Below, piece after piece: positions 1 through 4,839 of a DNA stretch of 8,147 nucleotides. Under the pieces are notes generated by a model, which was not told where the DNA came from, did no database searches, and was given only the letters and a program-made list of their open reading frames with translations. This DNA comes from Nitrosotalea sp. (lineage in GTDB: Archaea > Thermoproteota > Nitrososphaeria > Nitrososphaerales > Nitrosopumilaceae). Location: positions 1 to 8,147 of the forward strand of contig JAKEIJ010000199.1 in the NCBI GenBank assembly GCA_022545805.1, read 5' to 3'. The stretch's first letter is position 1, and the number at the start of each line of letters is the position of its first letter. The position numbers were made by a program, and so were the translations under genes.

Positions 1-494
1 CTCTTTAGATATTTTATGAGATCTGGTAACTGTGGATACATAGTAGGCTCGCCTGATAATGAGATTGCGTAATGGCTTGGAAGTAATGATTCATCAAGCT
101 TTTCTTTGTTACTTTTTGGATCTCCGTAATGACCCATGATCAACTTTCTTCTCTCTTCCATCAAGTTAGTCATGATAACTTCTGGGGGTGCTACTTTATC
201 TTCCTGCATCTTCAGAGCACTGTAAAATTCCATTGGTCTCCAACAGTATACGCATCTATTTTCACAAAACATTCCAGCTGGTGAAAACTCCATGCACCTG
301 TGGGTTGAAATGCCATAAAACTTGTGTTTGTAACATTGACCGCCGTCCTTGAATGATTTTTTTGTCCAATGGCATAATTCCACAGTTGCGTGATCTGAAA
401 TTCCATATTTTGCCTTTTTTAATTGACTTAAAATCATGGGTTTGATCTGAATGAATTCATTCTCCGGTTCAATAGTCTCTCCAGAACAACTCAT
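1..494 (-). CDS. taw1: tRNA 4-demethylwyosine synthase Taw1 (TYW1 family), N-terminal part
   Basis: Radical SAM iron-sulfur enzyme that condenses pyruvate carbons onto N1-methylguanosine-37 of tRNA-Phe to give the tricyclic 4-demethylwyosine core. The gene runs off the left edge; 164 residues are visible. The radical SAM CxxxCxxC motif is seen as C77-ENR-C81-VY-C84 followed by WRP. Three further cysteines, C41, C54 and C67, are spaced 13 and 13, the exact spacing of the second 4Fe-4S cluster ligands known in archaeal Taw1. A second radical SAM signature, SLSGEPT, lies at residues 145-151. I chose the ATG at 494 because a TATA-like box (513-524) is centred about 25 bp upstream, fitting a leaderless start; an in-frame ATG at 500 is the alternative. 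No flavodoxin domain precedes it, as expected for the archaeal form. Confidence 0.95.
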   Translation of the reverse strand, partial: MSCSGETIEPENEFIQIKPMILSQLKKAKYGISDHATVELCHWTKKSFKDGGQCYKHKFYGISTHRCMEFSPAGMFCENRCVYCWRPMEFYSALKMQEDKVAPPEVIMTNLMEERRKLIMGHYGDPKSNKEKLDESLLPSHYAISLSGEPTMYPQLPDLIKYLK

Positions 495-512
495 GACCAT
501 ATTTCGTGCTGG

Positions 513-524
513 TTTTAAATAAAT
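513..524 (-). promoter_or_regulatory. TATA-like box of taw1
   Basis: On the minus strand this reads ATTTATTTAAAA, centred about 24.5 bp before the ATG at 494. This spacing would put transcription start at or next to the start codon (leaderless mRNA). Inferred from spacing and composition only. Confidence 0.5.
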
Positions 525-537
525 CTAGGGTGTGATT

Positions 538-666
538 TTATTTCAAAAATGATACACAAGGAGCATTTTCCATTGGAACACAAAGAACTGTGCCTAGATA
601 TAGCATTGCGTAAAAGACTACTCCTGCAGCGATTCCCATGGAAATCCACCACATTCTCAGCTTCAT
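538..666 (-). CDS. small single-pass membrane protein, 42 residues, unrecognised
   Basis: A short open frame from ATG at 666 to TAA at 538-540, encoding 42 residues. It begins MKLRMWWISMG and has a strongly hydrophobic stretch from about residue 6 to 30 (WWISMGIAAGVVFYAMLYL followed by GTVLCV), then a short polar tail PMENAPCVSFLK. This fits a single transmembrane helix with two basic residues (K2, R4) at the N-terminus. Two cysteines, C29 and C37, flank PMENAP. Support for it being real: a TATA-like box (691-698) is centred 28.5 bp before the ATG, and the hydrophobic profile is clean. taw1 follows 43 nt downstream on the same strand with its own TATA. I do not recognise the family; thaumarchaea carry many small membrane proteins of unknown role. 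Confidence 0.65.
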   Translation of the reverse strand: MKLRMWWISMGIAAGVVFYAMLYLGTVLCVPMENAPCVSFLK

Positions 667-690
667 ATTTGCGATTAGTTTTTTTGTTGC

Positions 691-698
691 TAATAAAC
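691..698 (-). promoter_or_regulatory. TATA-like box of the small membrane protein gene
   Basis: Reads GTTTATTA on the minus strand, centred about 28 bp upstream of the ATG at 666, consistent with a leaderless start. Confidence 0.45.
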
Positions 699-729
699 CT
701 AACCTTGATTTTCAGAAAATACCTGATAG

Positions 730-763
730 TATGATCTGATCTAAAATTTAATTCTGGATCATA
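730..763. promoter_or_regulatory. symmetric inverted repeat, candidate shared operator
   Basis: Outer arms TATGATC (730-736) and GATCATA (757-763) are perfect inverted repeats. An inner AAATTT (744-749) shares the same centre at 746.5. The centre is about 52 bp from the TATA-like box of the minus-strand small gene and about 53 bp from that of the plus-strand alcohol dehydrogenase. The geometry fits a dimeric regulator acting on both divergent promoters. The repeat and the distances are seen; the function is inference. Nothing else stands out in the 667-823 intergenic region apart from this dyad and the two TATA boxes. Confidence 0.4.
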
Positions 764-795
764 TTTGCCAGTATTATTTTTGTTCACAAAACTAT

Positions 796-803
796 CTTAT
801 ATG
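796..803 (+). promoter_or_regulatory. TATA-like box of the alcohol dehydrogenase gene
   Basis: Reads CTTATATG; its TTATAT core (797-802) is centred about 24.5 bp upstream of the ATG at 824. This supports the ATG at 824 as a leaderless start and argues against the upstream TTG at 809. Confidence 0.5.
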
Positions 804-823
804 ACGTATTGGTACCTCTGAAC

Positions 824-1876
824 ATGAATGCTGCAAGAATAATTAAAGTAAAAGAACCTCTAGAAGTTCAATCTCTTGAAACTCCAAAACCTAGAGGTTC
901 TCAAGTTCTAATTAAAGTGGAATCTGCCGGTGTGTGTCATAGTGATATACACCTATGGGATGGTGGGTATGAGGGTCCTGCAGGCTCATTCATGAAAACA
1001 ACTGATAGAGGCGTCAAGTATCCATTAACTCCTGGACATGAAGTAGCTGGAGTAGTAGAGAGCATGGGAGAAGATGTGGAAGGATTTGTAAAGAATGAAA
1101 AAGTTTTAGTCTTTCCCTGGATCGGCGAAGGTTTGTGTCCAGCTTGTAGGGTTGGTGAGGAAAATCTTTGCGACAAGCCCAGATCGTTGGGTGTTTACAA
1201 TGATGGAGGTTACGCAGAATATGTTCTTGTTCCAAATTACAAATATCTGGCAAAAATAAATGACATGGACACTGATATGTGTGCTCCTTTATCATGTTCA
1301 GCTCTTACTGCTTATGGTGCAATCAAGACTGCAAAACTAAATCCCGATGATAATGTGGTGATTGTAGGTGCTGGAGGACTTGGATTGATGGGTATTCAAT
1401 TGGCTAAAGCAATTAGCGGTGCAAGAATAATTTCATTAGATGTTAATGATGACAAATTAAAAGTAGCAAAACAAAGCGGTGCAGATATTGTCATCAATTC
1501 TTCCAAGGAAGATCCTGTAAAAGCTATAATGGAATTAACAGGTAATTTGGGTGCTGATGCTGTAATTGATTTTGTCAATGCTACAAAATCTGTAGAAACC
1601 GATATGCAAATTCTGCGACGTAGAGCTCGTGTTGTTCTTGTTGGTCTGTTTGGTGGGTCTCTACAGTTGAATCTTGTAACTATGCCTACTAGGGCATACA
1701 AGTTAATGGGATCATATACTGGTTCCATGACTGATATGATTGAGTTAATTTCTCTTGCTCGTAGAGAAATAATAAAACCAGTGATCTCAAACCGATTCAA
1801 TCTCAATCAAGCAACAGAGGCATTAACAATGTTGAAAGAAGGAAAAATAATCGGTAGAGGAATAATTAATCCATAA
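824..1876 (+). CDS. zinc-dependent alcohol dehydrogenase (MDR superfamily)
   Basis: Medium-chain NAD(P)-dependent alcohol/aldehyde oxidoreductase of 350 residues, close in layout to the Sulfolobus ADH (347 residues). Catalytic zinc ligands are C38 (GVCHSD), H72 (PGHEVAG) and C158 (PLSCSALTAYGA). The structural zinc site is complete and matches the Sulfolobus pattern of Glu plus three Cys: E102, C105, C108 and C116. The Rossmann motif VGAGGLG is at 181-187, and D206 at the end of the next strand (ISLDVN) predicts NAD rather than NADP preference. The ATG at 824 was chosen over TTG 809 because of TATA spacing. The physiological substrate cannot be read from sequence. In autotrophic thaumarchaea, semialdehyde reductases of the 3-hydroxypropionate/4-hydroxybutyrate cycle include alcohol dehydrogenase-type enzymes, so such a role is possible but unproven. 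Confidence 0.93.
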   Translation: MNAARIIKVKEPLEVQSLETPKPRGSQVLIKVESAGVCHSDIHLWDGGYEGPAGSFMKTTDRGVKYPLTPGHEVAGVVESMGEDVEGFVKNEKVLVFPWIGEGLCPACRVGEENLCDKPRSLGVYNDGGYAEYVLVPNYKYLAKINDMDTDMCAPLSCSALTAYGAIKTAKLNPDDNVVIVGAGGLGLMGIQLAKAISGARIISLDVNDDKLKVAKQSGADIVINSSKEDPVKAIMELTGNLGADAVIDFVNATKSVETDMQILRRRARVVLVGLFGGSLQLNLVTMPTRAYKLMGSYTGSMTDMIELISLARREIIKPVISNRFNLNQATEALTMLKEGKIIGRGIINP

Positions 1877-1879
1877 ACC

Positions 1880-1895
1880 TACTATGTTCATAGTA
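1880..1895. repeat. 7-2-7 inverted repeat just after the alcohol dehydrogenase stop
   Basis: TACTATG and CATAGTA are separated by TT, starting 4 nt after the ADH stop codon. A two-base loop makes a stable RNA hairpin unlikely, so it could be a protein-binding dyad, part of the transcript end, or chance. The rest of the 1877-1976 spacer holds only the probable tRNA promoter. Confidence 0.3.
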
Positions 1896-1937
1896 AATAC
1901 TTACAAGTGTATCTAAAAGCAATACCTACTGCTTGAG

Positions 1938-1949
1938 TTAAGATTAATA
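1938..1949 (+). promoter_or_regulatory. probable TATA-like element of tRNA-His
   Basis: Reads TTAAGATTAATA. Its centre would place transcription start near 1970, leaving a leader of about 6-8 nt before the mature tRNA. Weak match, judged by position and AT-richness only. Confidence 0.35.
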
Positions 1950-1976
1950 CTGGATTGGGAAGGATTTTCCTTATGT

Positions 1977-2049
1977 GGCCCTTGTAGTACAGTGGCGAGT
2001 ATAGGGGACTGTGGATCCCCGGACAGGGGTTCGATTCCCCTCAAGGGCC
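1977..2049 (+). tRNA. tRNA-His (anticodon GTG)
   Basis: A full cloverleaf can be folded by hand. The acceptor stem pairs GCCCTTG (1978-1984) with CAAGGGC (2042-2048). An encoded extra G at 1977 (G-1) faces C at 2049 (position 73), the identity pair of tRNA-His. D stem GTAC/GTAT is at 1987-1990 and 1999-2002. Anticodon stem GGGGA/TCCCC (2004-2008, 2016-2020) holds the loop CTGTGGA with anticodon GTG at 2011-2013. T stem AGGGG/CCCCT encloses TTCGATT (2030-2036). There is no intron and no encoded CCA. It is the only RNA gene seen here and sits on the plus strand after the ADH gene. Confidence 0.96.
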
Positions 2050-2055
2050 TTTTTT
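2050..2055 (+). terminator. T-tract terminator of tRNA-His
   Basis: A run of six T begins at the base after C73 of the tRNA. Archaeal RNA polymerase stops at such T-tracts without needing a hairpin. The region up to 2105 is AT-rich and gene-free, between convergent units. Confidence 0.6.
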
Positions 2056-2105
2056 ATTTAATTATAACAATTTGATAATTGATATTTCTTCAATTGACTA
2101 ACTTT

Positions 2106-2456
2106 TTAAAATATTCCAAACTTACTTGACTCCATCTCTTCTTTTATGGCTAATTTGACCTTGAGATTTTTTTGGCTAACCTTATCGCTTAGCCATGTCA
2201 AAAACTTGTGTTCTAATCCTTTTCCATTTATCTTCTCAAAATCTGGACCCATTTGATCTGATAGCCTTCTTACAAGAGATTTGTTAACACAAACTACATA
2301 GAAATGCCATCCAAAGGCAAATTCTGAATCAGTTACTATGAAATCATTTTCTCCATGAACCATCTTTTCTACATTGCCAAGTGTTGATATGATAGCTTTA
2401 CTGGTATTTTCATAATCTATAGCTGATACATTGATGTTAATCCTTTCCTGCATCAT
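2106..2456 (-). CDS. hypothetical protein, 116 residues
   Basis: I do not recognise this protein. It is a soluble-looking, mixed-charge chain with no signal peptide, no membrane segment and no metal-binding cluster. The N-terminal half alternates hydrophobic residues as in a beta-rich fold (INVSA at 7-11; FAFGWHFYVVCV near 46-57), while the C-terminal half is helical and charged, ending in a Lys/Glu-rich stretch (KVKLAIKEEMESSKFGIF). Two consecutive ATG codons (2456, 2453) are possible starts. A TATA-like stretch (2473-2484) is centred about 23 to 26 bp upstream, so it is probably a separate leaderless gene rather than part of an operon with the methyltransferase-like gene 46 nt before it. 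Length, codon style and promoter make it a credible gene; the function is unknown. Confidence 0.75.
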   Translation of the reverse strand: MMQERININVSAIDYENTSKAIISTLGNVEKMVHGENDFIVTDSEFAFGWHFYVVCVNKSLVRRLSDQMGPDFEKINGKGLEHKFLTWLSDKVSQKNLKVKLAIKEEMESSKFGIF

Positions 2457-2472
2457 GCGAATTTACTACGTT

Positions 2473-2484
2473 TACAAATAAAAA
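2473..2484 (-). promoter_or_regulatory. TATA-like box of the 116-residue hypothetical gene
   Basis: Reads TTTTTATTTGTA on the minus strand, about 23-26 bp before the tandem ATG codons at 2456 and 2453. It lies in the short gap after the stop codon of the preceding gene. Confidence 0.4.
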
Positions 2485-2502
2485 CATGACTGATAATTCC
2501 AC

Positions 2503-3267
2503 CTAGTGATCAAGTAGATGTTCAACTTCAATGTTGAAAAAAGTCTTGAGAATTCCAATGTAGCTCTTTACCGGGTCTGGTATGTCATCTCCACACGCAA
2601 TTCCGAGGTTTTTGGCATTTATCCATATCACAAGTGTTTGAAGTATAGTTAGAAACCTATCATTTTCAACATTTTTTGAACCGATAGCTTTGGAATATCT
2701 ATCAGCAAATTCCCATGCAACTGCAAAATCAATACAATCTGTATTGAATATCGCAAGCATCTGGTCTCGTAGGGATTCTGCTTTTTTGAATGGCACCACA
2801 TTTAGAATGTATGGGAAATCTATCTTGTCGGGCATGTATCCTGTAAGAGGACCCCATATGGTTATTATTTTACATCCTGGTTTTAGATTTTGAAATTTTA
2901 GAATCATTTCCTCAATTATCTTTTCATCTGAAAACCAAAAGAGTATTACACTTGCATCATTAATATCAGAAATCATAATATCTTGATGTCTAAATGATCC
3001 ATCTGTAATGTGTTTTTTCTGGAGTAATTCTTGGCCATGTGATATTTTCTCCTTGTTGTTGTCAATACCTATGGCTTTCTTTACCTTGAATTCCTCTAAA
3101 GCTATTATGATGCTGTTACCCTTGGCACACCCCAAGTGATAAAATATGTCATTTTTTGTAAGATTTGCAAATCTGAAGATCTCTCTTAATGTTTCATCTG
3201 ATAATTCCACATCTTCTCCACTGATTATCGAATTTGGAAGTGATGATAGATAATCCTCAATTTTCAT
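2503..3267 (-). CDS. SAM-dependent methyltransferase-like protein with C-terminal extension
   Basis: A 254-residue protein whose first ~160 residues follow the class I Rossmann methyltransferase order: motif I FYHLGCAKG (42-50), acidic motif II GIDNN (D69), a QD at 95-96 like motif III, DASVILFW (104-111) like motif IV, and LKPGCKIITIWGP (128-140) like motif V/VI. The layout recalls the FAM173/aKMT and Dot1-like lysine methyltransferases. Motif I is degenerate: histidine (H44) takes the place of the usual aspartate, and the third position of GxGxG is not glycine (GCAKG). Residues ~160-254 are largely helical, rich in aromatic residues, and match nothing I know. It could methylate protein or a small molecule, or be a non-catalytic SAM binder. 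It has its own TATA-like box overlapping the stop of the preceding gene. Confidence 0.75.
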   Translation of the reverse strand: MKIEDYLSSLPNSIISGEDVELSDETLREIFRFANLTKNDIFYHLGCAKGNSIIIALEEFKVKKAIGIDNNKEKISHGQELLQKKHITDGSFRHQDIMISDINDASVILFWFSDEKIIEEMILKFQNLKPGCKIITIWGPLTGYMPDKIDFPYILNVVPFKKAESLRDQMLAIFNTDCIDFAVAWEFADRYSKAIGSKNVENDRFLTILQTLVIWINAKNLGIACGDDIPDPVKSYIGILKTFFNIEVEHLLDH

Positions 3268-3288
3268 TAGATAGATTATAGTTTACAC

Positions 3289-3298
3289 TAAATTTATT
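3289..3298 (-). promoter_or_regulatory. TATA-like box of the methyltransferase-like gene, overlapping a stop codon
   Basis: Reads AATAAATTTA on the minus strand, centred about 26.5 bp upstream of the ATG at 3267. It contains the TAA stop (3294-3296) of the UPF0147 gene, so the promoter and the end of the previous gene share bases. Confidence 0.45.
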
Positions 3299-3566
3299 CC
3301 CTTATTCTTTCAAGGGCAGAAACTGCTTGCCACAGTGTAACTCTCACATATGATGGCATATTAGGATCCTGAGATATGTCATCAAGAAGGCTTATTGCAT
3401 TAGCAGCTCTCACAGAAACAGGAGCGTCTTGTTTTTTCAGGTTTGCAACAAGATCAGTCAAGTCTTTCTTGATGTTTCTTGGAGTAGAAGGGTTTGATGC
3501 AATTTCAGCTAGTGTGTTGATGGCCGTATTCAGAGTATCGATATTTGGATCCTTTTTGTCAACCAT
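3294..3566 (-). CDS. UPF0147 family protein
   Basis: A small, all-helical archaeal protein of 90 residues in a family with no assigned function (UPF0147). Recognition rests on the conserved pattern: an N-terminal helix with ALAEIA-like spacing (NTLAEIASNPSTPRNIKK), a central VRAANAISLLDDIS, and the closing QDPNMPSYVRVTLWQAVSALE. No catalytic residues or metal sites are seen. The ATG at 3566 gives the usual family length. A TTG at 3578 in the same frame would add four residues and lies at the 25-bp distance from the TATA-like box that other leaderless genes here show, so that start cannot be excluded. An ATG at 3574 is out of frame. The gene has its own promoter and is 48 nt after the Rieske gene. 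Confidence 0.9.
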   Translation of the reverse strand: MVDKKDPNIDTLNTAINTLAEIASNPSTPRNIKKDLTDLVANLKKQDAPVSVRAANAISLLDDISQDPNMPSYVRVTLWQAVSALERIRE

Positions 3567-3598
3567 TGTAGCATTCAAGCTTATGCTAATTGAGCTTA

Positions 3599-3608
3599 TT
3601 TTATAAAG
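3599..3608 (-). promoter_or_regulatory. TATA box of the UPF0147 gene
   Basis: Reads TTTATAAAAT on the minus strand, the closest match to an archaeal consensus TATA box in the window. It is centred 25.5 bp before a TTG at 3578 and 37.5 bp before the ATG at 3566, implying either a leaderless TTG start or a leader of about 11 nt. Confidence 0.6.
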
Positions 3609-3614
3609 TTTGCA

Positions 3615-3923
3615 CTATATTTCTACAAAGATATTTTCTGATTCAACTATCACTTTATACGAATTCAAGTCTTTTATCTTGACAGGAAACTCTGAAAGAT
3701 TGCCTGTTTTACAATCAAATTTTGCTCCGTGCCATCCACATGTTATGATCTGTCCATCCAAACTTCCTTCAGAAAGGCTTGCTCCTGCATGAGTACATGT
3801 GTCATTTATCGCATAATAGTTTCCATCTATATTTGCAACAAGTATGTCTTTTCCATCTATTGTGGCTTTTTGTATTTTGCCTGGAGTAAAATCACTTGTT
3901 TTACCAACAATTATCTTTCCCAT
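3615..3923 (-). CDS. Rieske-type [2Fe-2S] ferredoxin
   Basis: A 102-residue soluble electron carrier consisting of a single Rieske domain. The cluster-binding motif is complete: C43-T-H45, 16 residues, then C62-G-W-H65. Flanking sequence (NDTCTHAGASLSEGSLDGQIITC and WHGAKFDCKTG) is typical of the NirD/dioxygenase-ferredoxin branch rather than the cytochrome bc1 Rieske protein, and no membrane anchor or Tat signal is present, so it should be cytoplasmic. No oxygenase or reductase gene lies beside it, so its partner is unknown. It starts at ATG 3923 with a TATA-like stretch about 28 bp upstream, separate from the FAH gene that ends 50 nt before. Confidence 0.95.
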   Translation of the reverse strand: MGKIIVGKTSDFTPGKIQKATIDGKDILVANIDGNYYAINDTCTHAGASLSEGSLDGQIITCGWHGAKFDCKTGNLSEFPVKIKDLNSYKVIVESENIFVEI

Positions 3924-3945
3924 GTTTGATGGAAGATTTTAACTC

Positions 3946-3956
3946 TTAATAATTTT
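3946..3956 (-). promoter_or_regulatory. TATA-like box of the Rieske ferredoxin gene
   Basis: Reads AAAATTATTAA on the minus strand, centred about 28 bp before the ATG at 3923, in the 50-nt gap after the FAH-family gene. Confidence 0.4.
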
Positions 3957-3973
3957 ATCCGCTAAATTTTGCC

Positions 3974-4834
3974 TTAAACAAATTTTACGGTATTTTGTAG
4001 TTTGCCAAGATTTTCTATCTCCATTTCTATCTTGTCTCCGTCCTTCAAAAATATGGCATCTGGCTTGTTTAACATGACTCCAGCCGGTGTCCCAGTCGAT
4101 ATGATGTCTCCTTTCTCTAATGTCATTGCTTTGCTTAGTTGTGATACAATTGAGTATACCTTTAGATGCATATTTGATGTTGAAGAGTTTTGTCTGATGT
4201 CTCCGTTTACCTTGGTTAACATCTTTAGATTTTGTGGTTCTGGTATCTCATCTGCAGAGGTTATCCAAGGGCCACAAGGTGCAAAAGTGTCAAAGCCTTT
4301 TGCTCTTGTAAACTGTTTATCTTTTGCTTGTATGTCTCTAGCAGAAGTATCATTTAGAATCATGTATCCAAAAATAGACTCTTTTGCCTCATTTTCTGAT
4401 ATATTTTTACAATCTTTACCAATGATTACAGCAAGCTCAATTTCATAATCAAGCTTTGAAACAAACGATGGGCAAACTATGTCGGATGTAGCTCCGTTGA
4501 GTGTTGTTCTTGGTTTTATGACTATTGCTGGTTCATCTGGTGGGATCAAGTTTTGTTCTTTTGCATGATCTTTGTAATTGAATGCCAAACAAATTATCTT
4601 GGATGGATTAGGAATTGGAGGAAGAAATTTGAAATCAGATAAGTTTTCTGTATATGTAAGATTTTTTGCATTGTTTTTTATTTCATCATACCAACCATCA
4701 AACAAGAAATCTTTGATATTTTGTGGTATTGGGATTCCTGTTTGTGATGTTATACTCTCTCTTGTCAAAACTTTTTCTCCATTGACAAAAGCATATGTTT
4801 CCATATTTTGTTTAAGCAATCTCGCAATCTTCAT
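3974..4834 (-). CDS. fumarylacetoacetate hydrolase (FAH) family protein
   Basis: A 286-residue metal-dependent enzyme of the FAH superfamily, whose members hydrolyse C-C bonds in acylpyruvates, decarboxylate oxaloacetate or dehydrate sugar acids. An N-terminal domain (about 1-70) precedes the catalytic fold. Metal ligands are E131 and E133 (YEIELAV) and D162 (NDTSARD), with the 29-residue E-to-D spacing known from FAHD1. Also seen are the family signatures FNYKDHAKE (85-93), GFDTFAPCGPW (180-190) and STGTPAGV (246-253). The substrate cannot be assigned. ATG 4834 was chosen because it lies 5 nt after the gltX stop; the open frame continues upstream to 4885 inside gltX, which would add 17 non-family residues. 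It is most likely the last gene of the idi-GGPPS-gltX transcript. Confidence 0.9.
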   Translation of the reverse strand: MKIARLLKQNMETYAFVNGEKVLTRESITSQTGIPIPQNIKDFLFDGWYDEIKNNAKNLTYTENLSDFKFLPPIPNPSKIICLAFNYKDHAKEQNLIPPDEPAIVIKPRTTLNGATSDIVCPSFVSKLDYEIELAVIIGKDCKNISENEAKESIFGYMILNDTSARDIQAKDKQFTRAKGFDTFAPCGPWITSADEIPEPQNLKMLTKVNGDIRQNSSTSNMHLKVYSIVSQLSKAMTLEKGDIISTGTPAGVMLNKPDAIFLKDGDKIEMEIENLGKLQNTVKFV

Positions 4835-4839
4835 TTTCT

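Noticed and set aside
549..734. 61-residue plus-strand open frame over the small membrane protein gene
   Set aside because: It is the complement of the minus-strand small gene, has no TATA-like box at the right distance and an unlikely composition; the minus-strand reading gives a clean membrane helix and promoter.
515..787. 90-residue minus-strand open frame in the same area
   Set aside because: Different frame from the small membrane gene; basic, low-order sequence with no recognisable feature, crossing the promoter and dyad region.
809..823. Upstream TTG start for the alcohol dehydrogenase
   Set aside because: The ATG at 824 fits the family N-terminus and lies 24.5 bp from the TATA-like box; TTG at 809 would be only about 10 bp from it.
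1396..1806. 136-residue open frame antisense to the alcohol dehydrogenase
   Set aside because: Shadow frame of a gene with strong motif support on the other strand.
1960..1972. Hairpin AAGGA-TTT-TCCTT just before tRNA-His
   Set aside because: Perfect but short, and it lies mostly upstream of the expected transcription start, so a role in the RNA is unlikely.
2077..2095. AT-only style inverted repeat AATTGA/TCAATT in the convergent region
   Set aside because: Six weak base pairs with a 7-nt loop and no following T-tract on the minus strand; such repeats are expected by chance in AT-rich spacers.
4002..4448. 148-residue plus-strand open frame opposite the FAH-family gene
   Set aside because: Antisense shadow; no domain or promoter, and the opposite strand has complete FAH motifs.
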